From Colwellia sp. MB3u-41 (GTDB taxonomy: Bacteria; Pseudomonadota; Gammaproteobacteria; Enterobacterales; Alteromonadaceae), in NCBI RefSeq assembly GCF_014076845.1, contig NZ_JACGUT010000082.1, forward strand, positions 186,001-250,000: a DNA stretch of 64,000 nucleotides. Reading direction: 5' to 3'. The notes beneath the pieces were generated by a model. The model worked only from the letters and a program-made list of their open reading frames with translations. It was not told the DNA's origin and ran no database searches. This document shows, one piece after another, positions 8,796 to 20,148 of the stretch (within the stretch, counting starts at the first letter, position 1; each line of letters opens with the position of its first letter). The position numbers and the translations under genes are program-made.

Positions 8796-10742
8796 TTAGC
8801 CAGTATGAACAATTCGGTTACTGATTAAATGATCAACTACCGCTGGGTCTGCTAATGTTGACGTATCACCAAGAGTATCAATATCATTTTCAGCAATTTT
8901 ACGTAAGATACGACGCATAATTTTACCCGATCGTGTTTTTGGTAAACCCGGTGCAGACTGAATGTAATCAGGTTTGGCAAAACGACCTAGCTCTTTAGCA
9001 ACAAATTCTGTTAAGTCTTTAAGCAATTCTGGAGACTCGCTCGCATTGCCCATTAAAGTCACGTAAGCATAAACGCCTTGCCCTTTAATCTCATGTGGAT
9101 AACCCACAACAGCAGCTTCTGCAACAGCAGGATGAAGAACTAATGCACTTTCGATTTCAGCGGTGCCTAAGCGATGACCCGAAACGTTAAGTACATCATC
9201 AACACGCCCCGTTATCCAGTAGAACCCATCTTCATCACGACGCGCGCCATCACCAGTAAAATAATTACCTGGATATTGGCTTAAATAGGTTTGATAGAAA
9301 CGGTCATGATCACCATAAACGGTACGTAGCTGACCAGGCCAACTGCCTGTTATCATTAACAAACCTTGATCAGCACCTTCGAGAGCATTACCTTCTTTAT
9401 CAAACAATGCCGGCTGTACACCAAAAAATGGCTTACCGGCTGCACCCGGTTTCATATCAACGGCACCAGGTAATGAAGTAATTAAGATACCACCCGTTTC
9501 TGTTTGCCACCAAGTGTCAACAATTGGACAATTAGATTTACCGACAATTTCATAATACCAATGCCAAGCTTCAGGATTAATAGGTTCGCCAACAGTACCT
9601 AATATACGTAATGATGAAAGGTCTGATTGGTGAACTAAATCATCACCAACGCTCATTAAAGCCCGAATAGCGGTAGGTGCAGTGTAGAAGATATTCACTT
9701 TATGTTTTTCACAAACCTGCCAAAATCGTCCTGCATCAGGGTATGTTGGCACACCTTCAAAAACCAGTGTAGTGGCGCCATTAGCTAATGGGCCATAGAA
9801 AATATAAGAGTGGCCTGTGATCCAGCCAGCATCCGCGGTACACCAATAAATTTCACCATCTTTATAATCAAAAACATATTTATGGGTCATAGCAGCATAA
9901 AGAGAATACCCACCACAAGTATGTAAAACACCTTTTGGCGTACCTGTTGAGCCAGAGGTGTAAAGGATAAACAATGGATCTTCCGCATCCATCACTTCCG
10001 GCTCACAAACGGCTAATTGCTTGGCAACTTCGTCTTCATAATTAACATCAATCTTGTCATTCCAAGCAACATCACCACCTGTTCGGGCAACAACAATAAC
10101 AGTATGTACATTAGGGCACTCTGCAACAGCGTCATCAACGTTTACTTTTAAAGGAATAACACGACCACCACGTAAACTTTCATCGGCGGTAATAACCACT
10201 TGGCAATCAGCATCAGCGACACGAGAACGAATGGCTTCAGTTGAAAAACCACCAAAGACAACAGAATGAACTGCGCCAATTCGAGCACACGCTAACATTG
10301 CATAACCAACTTCAGGGATCATCGGCATATATATACAAACACGATCACCTTTTTTAACACCTCGTGCTTTGAGTAAGTTTGCAAAACGGCAGACATGATC
10401 ATGTAATTCTTGGTACGTAATTTTTTTGTCTTCGTTGGGATCATCGCCTTCCCAAATAATAGCCGTATCGTTTGCTTTAGTCGCTAAGTGACGGTCAATA
10501 CAATTATAACTTACGTTTAATTTACCACCAGAAAACCACTTAATATCAGCCGTTTTCAAGTCAACATCACTGACACTGTCCCACGGTTTATACCAATCAA
10601 GAAATTTATCAGCTTGTTCAGCCCAGAATATGTCCGGTTGCTCAATTGATTGCTTATACATCGCATCATAAGTTGCACTATCGATATGCGTGTGTGCCTT
10701 GGCTTGCTCTAAAACTGGATAACAGCTTTTCAATTTTTTCAT
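8796..10742 (-). CDS. acs: Acetyl-coenzyme A synthetase Acs
   Basis: Activates acetate to acetyl-CoA through acetyl-AMP. 648 residues, the usual length. ANL-superfamily motifs: the phosphate-binding [14 protein letters not shown], the WWQTETGG adenine site, the hinge [13 protein letters not shown], and the C-terminal TRSGKIMRR with the lysine that protein acetyltransferases modify. It stands alone, with a strong terminator after it and about 315 nt of non-coding sequence before it. I found no convincing CRP site in that leader. Confidence 0.97.
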   Translation of the reverse strand: MKKLKSCYPVLEQAKAHTHIDSATYDAMYKQSIEQPDIFWAEQADKFLDWYKPWDSVSDVDLKTADIKWFSGGKLNVSYNCIDRHLATKANDTAIIWEGDDPNEDKKITYQELHDHVCRFANLLKARGVKKGDRVCIYMPMIPEVGYAMLACARIGAVHSVVFGGFSTEAIRSRVADADCQVVITADESLRGGRVIPLKVNVDDAVAECPNVHTVIVVARTGGDVAWNDKIDVNYEDEVAKQLAVCEPEVMDAEDPLFILYTSGSTGTPKGVLHTCGGYSLYAAMTHKYVFDYKDGEIYWCTADAGWITGHSYIFYGPLANGATTLVFEGVPTYPDAGRFWQVCEKHKVNIFYTAPTAIRALMSVGDDLVHQSDLSSLRILGTVGEPINPEAWHWYYEIVGKSNCPIVDTWWQTETGGILITSLPGAVDMKPGAAGKPFFGVQPALFDKEGNALEGADQGLLMITGSWPGQLRTVYGDHDRFYQTYLSQYPGNYFTGDGARRDEDGFYWITGRVDDVLNVSGHRLGTAEIESALVLHPAVAEAAVVGYPHEIKGQGVYAYVTLMGNASESPELLKDLTEFVAKELGRFAKPDYIQSAPGLPKTRSGKIMRRILRKIAENDIDTLGDTSTLADPAVVDHLISNRIVHTG

Positions 10743-11057
10743 CTTGAGTCCTTCATTGCTGACTTGACGTTGCTAACATTATTATTACTTAAATGGTCTT
10801 AAAATCCATATAAGCGGTAATAGATTTTGAGTTTTACTTTTAAAACAGTGAACAACATCATATAGGAAGTTAATTAGTGCGACTACTCAACTAAAGTCGA
10901 ATACGACTGATTAATTTCATATTAAGCTGGAAAAAATTATTGTCCTTGCAATACATTAACACTGAAAACACCCAATGACAACGCTGTCATTAGTCAACTA
11001 AAAAAAAGCAAAAAAATTTGCACTTTATTATAAAATATAAACGGTAGTGATTATGGG
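10743..11057. other. Non-coding stretch between acs and the small unknown gene
   Basis: It must hold the acs promoter (minus strand) and the 3' end of the unit above. The one clear structure is a perfect 7-bp inverted repeat, AATGACA-ACGC-TGTCATT, at 10974-10991. It could be a weak hairpin terminator for the gene at 11058-11303 or an operator; no proper T-run follows. No ORF of note was seen. Confidence 0.4.
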
Positions 11058-11303
11058 TTAACGAATAGTAATTTCTGGTGAACCGTTAATTTCACCACCT
11101 TCTGTTATAATAACGGTGCCGTTATTATTCGATAGCACAGCGATACTTCGCCCCTCTTCATTACGTATAAAGAGTAATTCATAACCAAACTTACCTAAGC
11201 TACCCGCAGAAAATTTTTGAGCGAGTGATAACTTTTCCCACCAGACTGAATGCTCAGGAGATTTTTTTCTTCTCTCAGTAAAGGGTTGCTTTTCTAAACG
11301 CAT
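11058..11303 (-). CDS. Conserved-looking small protein of unknown function after acpS
   Basis: 81 residues if it starts at MRLEKQPFTER (ATG ending at 11303). A GGCGGG-like stretch precedes this start. The frame stays open 33 codons further up, but that part is cysteine- and tyrosine-rich and protein-unlike. The N-terminus is charged (ERRKKSPEH). A mixed segment follows (SLGKFGYELLFIRNEEG), then a beta-rich tail ending NGSPEITIR. There is no signal peptide or membrane segment. It lies 117 nt downstream of acpS at the position where E. coli has yfhL, but it is not a ferredoxin. I do not recognise the family. Confidence 0.6.
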   Translation of the reverse strand: MRLEKQPFTERRKKSPEHSVWWEKLSLAQKFSAGSLGKFGYELLFIRNEEGRSIAVLSNNNGTVIITEGGEINGSPEITIR

Positions 11304-11420
11304 AACATACCCGCCAATTAAGTAAAGACTGACTACATTCTCGTAATATAGGCTTGAACAATTGTCACACCTACTCTTAGTATAGGACAGATAGATCACC
11401 AAGGGACTTTTATTAGTTAA

Positions 11421-11801
11421 CTAAGTAGAAAGTACCACAAACGCTGTGGCAAACAACGCTTCATCAGAGAGTGATATATGCCAAGTTTTAGCGCCTAATG
11501 CTGTAGCTAGTACTTCTGCTCGATCATATAAGTGCAGTTGAGGCTGGCCTGATGCTAATGATTTTATTTCAAAATGTTGAAATGAGACTCCATTGGCTAT
11601 CCCCGTACCTAAGGCTTTTGATGCAGCTTCTTTTCCTGCCCAGCGTTTTGCTAAATAAAACACAGGATTTTTTAATGAGTGATATTTTTCATACTCTGCC
11701 GGCGTAAGTACGCGAAGCGCTAAACGGTCACGTACGTTAATGGCCATATTTTCTATACGGCTTATTTCAATAATATCAGTACCTATACCGACAACAGACA
11801 T
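11421..11801 (-). CDS. acpS: Holo-[acyl-carrier-protein] synthase AcpS
   Basis: Transfers 4'-phosphopantetheine from CoA to acyl carrier protein. 126 residues, the normal length. It begins MSVVGIGTDIIEISRIE, with the metal-binding Asp in GTDI, and carries the second signature FYLAKRWAGKEAASKALGTG with the catalytic Glu. It lies about 108 nt after pdxJ, in the conserved order pdxJ-acpS. Confidence 0.96.
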   Translation of the reverse strand: MSVVGIGTDIIEISRIENMAINVRDRLALRVLTPAEYEKYHSLKNPVFYLAKRWAGKEAASKALGTGIANGVSFQHFEIKSLASGQPQLHLYDRAEVLATALGAKTWHISLSDEALFATAFVVLST

Positions 11802-11909
11802 AATGAATCTCTTTTTTAAAGCTTTCTTGTAAGCGCCACATTAACATTTATAAATACTTAGTTACGTTAAATAAGGCAGCAATGTGACACATCCTGCCTT
11901 CGATATACT

Positions 11910-12647
11910 CTAGCGTGAACTTCGAGCTTCTAACATTAACTGTTTCATATCACGAACAGCTCTATCTAATCCGTCAATAACGGCTCGCGCAATAATAGCA
12001 TGGCCAATATTTAGCTCTATTATCTCTTCGATTGCCGCAATAGGTTTTACATTAAAGTAGTTTAAACCATGTCCAGCATTAACTTTTAAACCATTGGCAT
12101 GCGCGTATTTAATGCCTTCAATTAAACGGTTCAGTTCAATTTTTTGTTCTTGTTCATTTTCAGCATCAGCATAATGCCCAGTATGAATTTCAATATAAGG
12201 GGCTTTACTTGCAATGGCTGCATCGATTTGATTTTTATCTGCATCAATAAATAAACTTGTTTCAATACCTGCTGCAGATAACTGAGTAACTGCACGGGTA
12301 ATTTTATCTAAATTAGCCACGACATCTAAGCCACCTTCGGTTGTAAGTTCTTCACGTTTTTCAGGAACAAGACAACAAAATACTGGCTTAACTTCACAAG
12401 CAATTGCTAACATTTCATCAGTGAGTGCCATTTCTAAATTCATGCGTGTATGCAAAGTTTGCTTTAGCACGTGAATATCTCTGTCTTGGATGTGACGACG
12501 GTCTTCACGTAAATGTACCGTAATACCATCAGCACCAGCATGCTCTGCAACTGATGCAGCATAAACAGGATCAGGGTAATTTGTGCCCCTCACTTCTCGT
12601 AAGGTAGCAATATGGTCGACATTTACGCCTAATAAAAGTTCGCTCAT
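11910..12647 (-). CDS. pdxJ: Pyridoxine 5'-phosphate synthase PdxJ
   Basis: Closes the pyridoxine ring from 1-deoxyxylulose 5-phosphate and 3-amino-2-oxopropyl phosphate. A TIM-barrel protein of 245 residues. Signatures: [23 protein letters not shown] at the N-terminus, [11 protein letters not shown], and the C-terminal [11 protein letters not shown] and [11 protein letters not shown] phosphate-binding loops. It starts 18 nt after the recO stop, within the era-recO-pdxJ run. Confidence 0.97.
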   Translation of the reverse strand: MSELLLGVNVDHIATLREVRGTNYPDPVYAASVAEHAGADGITVHLREDRRHIQDRDIHVLKQTLHTRMNLEMALTDEMLAIACEVKPVFCCLVPEKREELTTEGGLDVVANLDKITRAVTQLSAAGIETSLFIDADKNQIDAAIASKAPYIEIHTGHYADAENEQEQKIELNRLIEGIKYAHANGLKVNAGHGLNYFNVKPIAAIEEIIELNIGHAIIARAVIDGLDRAVRDMKQLMLEARSSR

Positions 12648-12665
12648 TGTTTTTATCTCTTAAAT

Positions 12666-13352
12666 TTATGAATTTTTTGTAAATAATTTCCGGCTATTTA
12701 ACGGTTTACCATCGAGTAAATGGTTAATAATTTGCCGCATCAGTCCTTTATACGTTTGCATGACTTCTTTAGATGATAAATCTTCTTGTGCAATCGCTTT
12801 TAAATGCATTGAATTATAACCCGTTTGAACCAGCTTAGTGATTGCAGGCACAAACCCCTTCTCTGGAAGGTAATAATAATGACTATTATTTTCTGAAAAT
12901 AGGGGTGAATAATCAATAGTCATTCCTAATTCTTCTAATAATCTATTTTCGAAGTGTCTCAATATAAATTCAATGGGACGTTGTTTAGATAGTTGCTTAA
13001 TACTTTCTTGATATTGACAGTAAAGTTCATCGTAGGGGATATGTTCTCCCAATAAACGCACTTGTAGCTCGTTAAGGTAGAAACCACTGTAGAGGTAATT
13101 ACCGCTGAGTTGATATGATTTTCTTGCTGGTTCAACCCGCTGTAAATACTTCAGATTACCTTTCCCTTTCAATACAATTTTTAGCGGAGAGAAAGGTTGC
13201 AGTAACGCTTTTTTATTAGATTTTAACGAATGACCTAAGTAAGAAATTGCAGAGATTTTCCCTTGATGGGATGTTAAGAATTCAAGCAATATTTGATTTT
13301 CACGATAGGGCCGTGAATGTAATAAAAATGCACTTTGCTCAAATTCTTCCAT
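12666..13352 (-). CDS. recO: DNA repair protein RecO
   Basis: Recombination mediator that loads RecA on SSB-coated DNA in the RecFOR pathway. 228 residues, normal length. An N-terminal OB fold (about 1-80; SAFLLHSRPYRENQILLEFL) precedes a helical domain. The zinc-binding cysteines of some RecO proteins are absent, as in other gammaproteobacterial forms. It lies 29 nt after era and 18 nt before pdxJ. Confidence 0.93.
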   Translation of the reverse strand: MEEFEQSAFLLHSRPYRENQILLEFLTSHQGKISAISYLGHSLKSNKKALLQPFSPLKIVLKGKGNLKYLQRVEPARKSYQLSGNYLYSGFYLNELQVRLLGEHIPYDELYCQYQESIKQLSKQRPIEFILRHFENRLLEELGMTIDYSPLFSENNSHYYYLPEKGFVPAITKLVQTGYNSMHLKAIAQEDLSSKEVMQTYKGLMRQIINHLLDGKPLNSRKLFTKNS

Positions 13353-13381
13353 TATTTAGGGTCCAAAAGGCAGGTTAGCAA

Positions 13382-14293
13382 CTAGCCAGAGTATTCATCC
13401 CCATAACCCAAGCTACGTAAAGCACGTTCATCATCTGCCCAACCTGATTTCACTTTTACCCAGGTTTCGAGAAAAACTTTCTGTTCAAAAAGTGCTTCCA
13501 TATCACGACGAGCTTCTTGACCAATTGTTTTAAGGCGCTCTCCTTTGTTACCTATAACCATGCGCTTTTGGCTTTTTCGTTCCACTAAAATGAGCGCATT
13601 GATATGGATAATACCTTTTTCGTCCATTTTAAATTGTTCAACTTCAACCGTTGTTGAATAAGGCAGTTCATCACCCGTGAAACGGATAAGCTTCTCACGA
13701 ATGATTTCAGACGCCATAAATCGACTCGAGCGGTCAGTAACGTAGTCATCCGGAAACCAAAAATCACCTTCAGGAAGTGAGTCAAGGCAAAGCTGACGAA
13801 TAGTATCAACGTTATCACCTTTCGCTGCAGAAATAGGCACGATATCACTAAAGTTGTGCTTCTCGCCTAATTTTTGCAAGTGGGGCAACAACGATTCTTT
13901 ATCTTGCACGTTATCTATTTTATTAATGACTAAAATACAACGAGCGCCTGATTTTTTGATTTTACTGAGTACAAGTTCATCATCTGTTGTCCAATGTGTC
14001 CCTTCAACAAGAAACACAACTAATTCAACTTCGGCAATTGAACTGCTGGCTGCACGATTCATTAAGCGATTAATCGCGCGTTTTTCATCTGAATGTAGCC
14101 CTGGAGTATCAACTAATACCGCTTGCTTATTTTTTTCGGTTAAAATACCTAAAATTCGATGGCGAGTCGTTTGTGGTTTACGTGAGGTAATACTAATTTT
14201 TTGACCTAACAAGCTGTTAAGCAATGTTGATTTACCAACATTAGGACGACCAACAATAGCAATTAAGCCACAATGTTTATTTTCACTTGTCAT
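13382..14293 (-). CDS. era: GTPase Era
   Basis: Essential GTPase for 16S rRNA processing and 30S assembly. 303 residues. G1 is [14 protein letters not shown]3 is VDTPGLH and G4 is VINKIDNV. The C-terminal KH domain holds [19 protein letters not shown]. It is 15 nt downstream of rnc, the widespread rnc-era pairing that couples two rRNA maturation factors. Confidence 0.97.
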   Translation of the reverse strand: MTSENKHCGLIAIVGRPNVGKSTLLNSLLGQKISITSRKPQTTRHRILGILTEKNKQAVLVDTPGLHSDEKRAINRLMNRAASSSIAEVELVVFLVEGTHWTTDDELVLSKIKKSGARCILVINKIDNVQDKESLLPHLQKLGEKHNFSDIVPISAAKGDNVDTIRQLCLDSLPEGDFWFPDDYVTDRSSRFMASEIIREKLIRFTGDELPYSTTVEVEQFKMDEKGIIHINALILVERKSQKRMVIGNKGERLKTIGQEARRDMEALFEQKVFLETWVKVKSGWADDERALRSLGYGDEYSG

Positions 14294-14308
14294 GATGATT
14301 TCGCTGAG

Positions 14309-15001
14309 TTATTTTTTATCAAAAATGAGCGCGAGTACTTGTTGCGCTGCGGCTTGTTCGGCTTTTCGGCGACTAGTGCCTTTAGTGATAACTTCAGTAC
14401 TTATCACACTAGTTGTACATCGCACAGTAAATTGCTGGTTGTGAGACTGCCCACTTGTATGAATAACTTCATAAAGTGGCAAGGCAATTTTCCGTGCTTG
14501 TAAGTATTCTTGTAACCGTGTTTTAGGGTCTTTTTGCTCGTTACCTGGCTTAATGATATTTAAGCGTTCAGCAAACCAACTCAGCACTAACGCTTTAGCA
14601 GTATCGTTATCTGAATCTAAATATACGGCACCAATAATAGCTTCAACAGCATCTTCTAAAATTGAGTCTCGGCGGTGTCCACCACTCTTTAATTCACCAG
14701 GACCTAAAATTAAGTATTCACCTAAATTAAAGCCTCGTCCAATTTCGGCTAATGTTACACCACGAACCAGGCTAGAACGCATGCGAGTGAGGTCACCTTC
14801 ATCATGAGAAGGGAATTGCTGATAAAGTACTTCAGCAATGACAAAGCCAAGGATAGAATCACCCAAAAACTCTAAACGTTCATTGTGCGTACCTTTTGCA
14901 CTGCGATGCGTTAATGCTTGTAATAATAAATCAGTATTGTTGAAGGTATACCCTAAATTTTTACTGAGTCTTGTGATTGCAATTGCTGAGCTTTTCACCA
15001 T
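14309..15001 (-). CDS. rnc: Ribonuclease III
   Basis: Endonuclease for double-stranded RNA, acting in rRNA and mRNA processing. 230 residues. The catalytic signature [18 protein letters not shown] carries the metal-binding Glu and Asp. The second acidic site is [17 protein letters not shown], and a dsRNA-binding domain fills about 155-226. Its ATG shares one base with the lepB stop codon, indicating tight coupling. Confidence 0.97.
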   Translation of the reverse strand: MVKSSAIAITRLSKNLGYTFNNTDLLLQALTHRSAKGTHNERLEFLGDSILGFVIAEVLYQQFPSHDEGDLTRMRSSLVRGVTLAEIGRGFNLGEYLILGPGELKSGGHRRDSILEDAVEAIIGAVYLDSDNDTAKALVLSWFAERLNIIKPGNEQKDPKTRLQEYLQARKIALPLYEVIHTSGQSHNQQFTVRCTTSVISTEVITKGTSRRKAEQAAAQQVLALIFDKK

Positions 15002-15921
15002 TAATTAATCCAGCCTAAACGTGAGAAGCGCACATTAGTCGGCACCCATTTAGGTAAAAAACTGCTTTGGTCACGATCAAAGTCAAAACTCATCCAAATA
15101 GCGATAGCTTCGCCAACAAGATTTTCTTCCGGTACAAAACCCCAAAAACGTCCATCGAGACTATTATCGCGATTGTCACCCATCACATAAAAATGCCCCG
15201 CGGGTACTACAAATTCATCTTGCTGTGTACCTGATTGCTTATAATAATATTGAGTACGCGGCAGTATTTGGTTATCAATTAAAATATCATGGCTTTTGTT
15301 TGGCATATCAGACGTATAACGACTAAGTCCATACGAACCATCTGGTGACTCAGTTTCTTTTTTAAAAGTATGTACTACTTGTTCAAAGTCTGGACATTTA
15401 GCATCACTTTCTTGACAAGCAGATTTGATATAGATTGATTTATTACGATAAATAATTCTATCGCCTGGTAAACCAATGACACGCTTTATGTAGTCGATTT
15501 TTGGATCTTCTGGATATTTAAAAACAACAACATCACCACGTTCAGGTAAACCTATTTCAATAAATTTATTACGTACCACAGGATCACGTAAACCATAGTT
15601 AAATTTATTCACTAAAATAAAGTCGCCATCTAATAGCGTTGGCATCATAGAACCAGACGGTATTTGAAACGGTTCCCATAAGAATGAGCGTAAGATCAAA
15701 ACAAAAGCGATTACCGGAAATATTTGCACAGCCGTATCAACAATTGTTGAAGGCTCGGCTAACTTAGCGGCAACGTCATCTGGCAGTGCTTCTTGGCATT
15801 GCGCTTGAGCGTTCGCTAATTTTAATTGACGCTGAGGGGCTAGATAAAACTTATCTGCTAACCATACAATGCCGGTGATCCCAGTAATAATAACCAGGAA
15901 TATTGAAAAATAAACAGCCAT
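15001..15921 (-). CDS. lepB: Signal peptidase I LepB
   Basis: Removes signal peptides from exported preproteins at the periplasmic face. 306 residues. Two N-terminal membrane segments (about 3-22 and 62-83) precede the catalytic domain. The nucleophile Ser is in [14 protein letters not shown], the general-base Lys in [12 protein letters not shown], and the box E motif is [16 protein letters not shown]. It lies 10 nt after lepA, the classic lepA-lepB pair. Confidence 0.97.
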   Translation of the reverse strand: MAVYFSIFLVIITGITGIVWLADKFYLAPQRQLKLANAQAQCQEALPDDVAAKLAEPSTIVDTAVQIFPVIAFVLILRSFLWEPFQIPSGSMMPTLLDGDFILVNKFNYGLRDPVVRNKFIEIGLPERGDVVVFKYPEDPKIDYIKRVIGLPGDRIIYRNKSIYIKSACQESDAKCPDFEQVVHTFKKETESPDGSYGLSRYTSDMPNKSHDILIDNQILPRTQYYYKQSGTQQDEFVVPAGHFYVMGDNRDNSLDGRFWGFVPEENLVGEAIAIWMSFDFDRDQSSFLPKWVPTNVRFSRLGWIN

Positions 15922-15931
15922 AATTTCCTTA

Positions 15932-17722
15932 CTAACTTTCTAATTTAAGTACCGCTAAAAACGCTTCTTGAGGTACTTCAACGTTACCCACTTGCTTCAT
16001 ACGTTTTTTACCATCTTTCTGCTTCTGCAGTAGCTTTTTCTTACGAGAAATATCACCACCATAACATTTTGCAGTAACATTCTTACGTAATTGCTTAACT
16101 GTCGTACGGGCAATGACGTTATTGCCAATCGCGGCTTGAATGGCAATATCAAACATTTGACGATGAATAAGTTCTTTTAGTTTATCCACTAACATACGGC
16201 CACGAGCAACTGAATTACCTCTATGGGTAATCATTGCGAGTGCATCAACACGATCACCATTGATCATTACATCAACGCGCACCATATCTGCAGGTTCAAA
16301 GCGAACAAAGTTATAATCAAGCGAGGCATAACCACGGCTGGTGGATTTCAATTTATCAAAGAAATCCATTACCACTTCTGCCATTGGTAACTCATACCTT
16401 ACAGCCACTTGATTACCGTGATAAATGATATCTTTTTGAACGCCACGCTTTTCAATACATAAAGTAATAACATTACCTAAATGTTCTTGTGGCACTAAAA
16501 TATTGGCTTCAACAATAGGTTCACGAATTTCATCAATATTATTAACGGCGGGTAAATCACCCGGGTTATCAATTGATAACACTTTGCCATCAGTACACAA
16601 AATTTCATAATTAACCGTTGGTGCAGTTGTTATTAAATCAAGATCATATTCACGCGCTAAACGTTCTTGCACAATCTCCATGTGTAACATACCAAGAAAA
16701 CCAATTCTGAAACCAAAACCAAGTGCTGATGAATTCTCTGGTTCAAAAAATAATGATGCATCGTTTAAGCTTAATTTGTTCAATGCATCACGGAAATTTT
16801 CGAAATCCTCAGAACTTATAGGAAATATACCCGCATAAACTTGCGGTTGAACTTTTTTGAAACCAGCAAGTGCGGTAGTCGCTTCCTTCTTACTGATTGT
16901 GATGGTGTCACCCACTGGCGCACCATGAATTTCTTTAATGCCAGCGATAATGAAGCCTACTTCGCCGGTTTTTAAAATACCTGTTTCAACTTGCTTAGGT
17001 GTAAATATACCGACTTTATCAATTTGGTGAACTTGTCCTGTCGACATGACCACCATTTTATCGCCTTTTTTGACTTCACCGTTCATAACACGAACGAGTG
17101 AAACAACACCTTGGTAATTATCAAACCATGAATCAACGATCAATGCTTGTAAATTGCCTTTAGGGTCACCTGTTGGCGCAGGAATATTTTCAACAATAGT
17201 TTCTAATACATCTTCAATACCTATGCCTGTTTTTGCAGAACACTGCACAGCACCCGTAGCATCAATACCAATAATATCTTCAATTTCTTCACTAACGCGA
17301 TCAGGATCGGCTTGTGGTAAATCGATTTTATTCAAAATAGGGAGAACTTCTAAATCCATCTCAAGCGCGGTATAACAATTGGCAACCGTCTGTGCTTCAA
17401 CACCTTGACCGGCATCGACAACAAGCAAGGCACCTTCACAAGAAGCTAATGAGCGCGAAACTTCGTAAGAGAAATCAACATGGCCAGGCGTGTCGATAAA
17501 GTTAAGCTGATAAGTTTCCCCATTTTTAGCTTTATAATCAAGCGTAACACTTTGCGCTTTAATGGTAATGCCACGTTCACGCTCAATGTCCATTGAGTCT
17601 AGGACTTGTGCTTCCATTTCACGTTCTTGTAAGCCACCACAATGTTGGATCAAGCGATCAGAAAGTGTAGATTTACCGTGATCGATATGGGCGATAATTG
17701 AAAAGTTACGTATATTTTTCAT
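15932..17722 (-). CDS. lepA: Elongation factor 4 (LepA)
   Basis: Translational GTPase that acts on the ribosome, in back-translocation or 30S biogenesis. 596 residues. The G domain has [13 protein letters not shown], the switch [14 protein letters not shown] and NKIDLP. The LepA-specific C-terminal domain ends [20 protein letters not shown]-like. It is the first gene of the minus-strand run to acpS; 258 nt without a gene lie upstream and should hold its promoter. Confidence 0.97.
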   Translation of the reverse strand: MKNIRNFSIIAHIDHGKSTLSDRLIQHCGGLQEREMEAQVLDSMDIERERGITIKAQSVTLDYKAKNGETYQLNFIDTPGHVDFSYEVSRSLASCEGALLVVDAGQGVEAQTVANCYTALEMDLEVLPILNKIDLPQADPDRVSEEIEDIIGIDATGAVQCSAKTGIGIEDVLETIVENIPAPTGDPKGNLQALIVDSWFDNYQGVVSLVRVMNGEVKKGDKMVVMSTGQVHQIDKVGIFTPKQVETGILKTGEVGFIIAGIKEIHGAPVGDTITISKKEATTALAGFKKVQPQVYAGIFPISSEDFENFRDALNKLSLNDASLFFEPENSSALGFGFRIGFLGMLHMEIVQERLAREYDLDLITTAPTVNYEILCTDGKVLSIDNPGDLPAVNNIDEIREPIVEANILVPQEHLGNVITLCIEKRGVQKDIIYHGNQVAVRYELPMAEVVMDFFDKLKSTSRGYASLDYNFVRFEPADMVRVDVMINGDRVDALAMITHRGNSVARGRMLVDKLKELIHRQMFDIAIQAAIGNNVIARTTVKQLRKNVTAKCYGGDISRKKKLLQKQKDGKKRMKQVGNVEVPQEAFLAVLKLES

Positions 17723-17980
17723 AAATGGAAGTTCAAATAATGCTGTGGTTAATTCAATAGTGGCACGATTTTATCTAATTTAGCGCTCTGCGGCTATCTT
17801 TATGTTGTGTTAACTTGTGTATATGCTCGTTCCATTTCAAGATACGGCTTTCAGTCAGTCGTTAAAGGCATAAATACTCGGCAGTAATTGAAGATAATAA
17901 CGATCGTATTGTCGACATTAATTAACGAGAGAGTGCCCTTTTATCGCCTTACACATTAGGCTAGAACAGATACACTCGTT

Positions 17981-18490
17981 TTAGTCAGTAATTTCGACAA
18001 TATTTATTGATGAATGATTTATTCGAAGAATGCGTGGGATTAATAAATTACAATATTTACCACGCTTTTGCTGATATTTTGCTAAAGAAAAACCGATATA
18101 ACCACCGAAAGCACCTAATGCTATTGCCAGTAATTCGTGACCGAATATTTCATTTTCAACAAACCATTGCCCAAGGGAAGATGCTATAACTAGCCCGAGC
18201 AAAGGCCATAAATAGACTTGCCAAGCGGTTAATAATAAATGTTTATCCGATAAACCTAAAACGACTGTATCGCCAATTTTTACCGGTAAATCAGTCTCTA
18301 GTTCTAAAGTAAGTTTGGGTTGTGGAAAGGCTTTAGCCACCTGCCCACTTCCGCAGTTATCAACTTGTTTACAGCCACTGCAACTTGATTTTATTTGGCT
18401 TTCAACCGTGACTTTACTTTTAATGGTTCGATCAGCACTTTTATTTTCCGCTGAATCTATTGACACAACGGTAGCATTTTCTTCAATCAT
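17981..18490 (-). CDS. rseC: Sigma-E regulatory protein RseC
   Basis: Inner-membrane protein of the sigma-E operon, also linked to SoxR reduction. 169 residues. A cytoplasmic N-terminal part carries the cysteine cluster SSCSGCKQVDNCGSGQ, a candidate Fe-S or redox site. Two membrane helices follow (about 85-105 and 112-130). It overlaps the end of rseB by 4 nt (ATGA). Confidence 0.92.
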   Translation of the reverse strand: MIEENATVVSIDSAENKSADRTIKSKVTVESQIKSSCSGCKQVDNCGSGQVAKAFPQPKLTLELETDLPVKIGDTVVLGLSDKHLLLTAWQVYLWPLLGLVIASSLGQWFVENEIFGHELLAIALGAFGGYIGFSLAKYQQKRGKYCNLLIPRILRINHSSINIVEITD

Positions 18491-19446
18491 GGTTTTGGCG
18501 GTTTTATCGTAATAGAGTCTGCAATAGCTTTTGCCGTTGTAGAAGGAATTTTTCCAACAACACTGACTTCAATACCTTCATTCACTTGGTTTAATGCCAA
18601 CGTTGCTCCGTCCATAGCAAAATCAGCATTACGTTGCTTTTCTTGACTACCATTAACGTAAATTGAAATATCGACAAGGCCGTCACTCAATAGCATAAAC
18701 TCAACTGGCTGTTTCGTGAGTGATATTTTATGACGATTAGTATTAATTTGAGTAAAACCTTCCGGCAACCAATTAACATTCCATTGCAACTCTTGCTGTT
18801 GATACTCTTGCGGAATATCAACTAAAACTGGTAGTTCAGTATCATTTAACTGTAATACACTTTCAGATGGCTTATCCGTTATCTCTAAATGTGTGAATTG
18901 AATTTGCTCTAATTGTTGCCCTTGTTTAGTAACAATAGACAATTTTAATAGCATACTCGATTGCTGATCTAACCACAGCCAATAAGCATAACGATGAGCA
19001 TTTTTTGCTTCTATTCTGATCAGTTGTGCGGGTCGGCCTAAAACTCGGCTGCGGCCAACAGAAATAAAATCATATATGTTTTCTAACTGAGAAATATCGC
19101 CCGCTAAAATAGCAGGAATAGGCCCACTAATTTGTTGAGAGGTCACCGAATAAGGAGGAAGCTCTGGCTCAATGTAACTAACGGTATTGCCTTTACGAAG
19201 AATATCGCGACGCGGGCCATTGAGTAGAGAAAGTATTTCGAGTTCAGTGCCGGTATCATCTACACCATGAAACCAATGATATGGCTGTGCTTGATTGTTT
19301 TTGACGACAACAAAAGAAGTGCTAAAATTCAGTTTATTTAATGCGTTAGATAAACGTTCAAGCCAAGCTTTTGCTGGCTCACTTTCTTCACCAACCGCTG
19401 AAAAGCTTATACTTAACAGTAGTAAAACATAACTTAATAATTTCAT
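18487..19446 (-). CDS. rseB: Sigma-E negative regulator RseB (MucB)
   Basis: Periplasmic protein that binds the RseA periplasmic domain and senses lipopolysaccharide and lipoprotein signals. 319 residues with a cleavable signal peptide (about 1-19). Then comes a LolA-like lipid-binding fold (about 20-200) and a smaller C-terminal domain, the MucB/RseB layout. Its ATG overlaps the rseA stop by 4 nt and its end overlaps rseC by 4 nt. Confidence 0.93.
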   Translation of the reverse strand: MKLLSYVLLLLSISFSAVGEESEPAKAWLERLSNALNKLNFSTSFVVVKNNQAQPYHWFHGVDDTGTELEILSLLNGPRRDILRKGNTVSYIEPELPPYSVTSQQISGPIPAILAGDISQLENIYDFISVGRSRVLGRPAQLIRIEAKNAHRYAYWLWLDQQSSMLLKLSIVTKQGQQLEQIQFTHLEITDKPSESVLQLNDTELPVLVDIPQEYQQQELQWNVNWLPEGFTQINTNRHKISLTKQPVEFMLLSDGLVDISIYVNGSQEKQRNADFAMDGATLALNQVNEGIEVSVVGKIPSTTAKAIADSITIKPPKP

Positions 19447-20066
19447 TTATTACTTTCATTTACCTTTTTATCAACAATAGAATGAGTTTCATTTTGATCA
19501 TCAGTGTTAGTATCATTAACAGCCAATGAACTTAATTTAACCTGTTGCTGATGATCAGAGAATAAAGCATGAAAACGACGCTGTTGATCAATAAAAGCTT
19601 GTTTCTGTGAAGCCCTATCAGGCTCTTGAAAGTTAAGGCTTACCGGTTCAGCAGTGCCAGCCATAGGAATAGTTTTTACTATTTGGCTCGGTAAAATAGT
19701 TTCATTATTTTGAGCAACATTACTTTGTACACCTAAAACCATTAAACCTGCAGCTGAAGCGGCAATCGCTAGTTGGCCAAAAGGTTTCGCAAACGCGACA
19801 ACTTTTGCCTTTAATTTCAACGCGAAAACGTTATTATTTTTCGGCGCTAAAATGGTTGGCTCTGCTGCAATAGCTTGTGCTATTTCTGCAGACAAATCGA
19901 GTTGTAAAACATCTGGAGTGTCGTTGCGTAATACATCTCCAATTAAATGATAACGATCCCAAGTAGTCGACAAATGTTCATCGTTGATAATATCATCAAA
20001 CGCGTTGTCATCATGTTGAAAATCATCAACACAAGACGACACTGTCTCAAACTTATTTTCACTCAT
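19443..20066 (-). CDS. rseA: Anti-sigma-E factor RseA
   Basis: Single-pass inner-membrane protein that holds RpoE inactive until cut by DegS and RseP. 207 residues. The N-terminal sigma-binding part has the family core STTWDRYHLIGDVLR. One membrane helix lies at about 95-115 (LAIAASAAGLMVLGVQS). The periplasmic tail is long and polar. It is 82 nt after rpoE in the standard rpoE-rseA-rseB-rseC order. Confidence 0.93.
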   Translation of the reverse strand: MSENKFETVSSCVDDFQHDDNAFDDIINDEHLSTTWDRYHLIGDVLRNDTPDVLQLDLSAEIAQAIAAEPTILAPKNNNVFALKLKAKVVAFAKPFGQLAIAASAAGLMVLGVQSNVAQNNETILPSQIVKTIPMAGTAEPVSLNFQEPDRASQKQAFIDQQRRFHALFSDHQQQVKLSSLAVNDTNTDDQNETHSIVDKKVNESNK

Positions 20067-20148
20067 ATATACACCTTAAAAATTAACACTAACATTCGTG
20101 TGAATTAAATTAATTTTATCTTTAATACAACAAAGCTAACATTAATAA

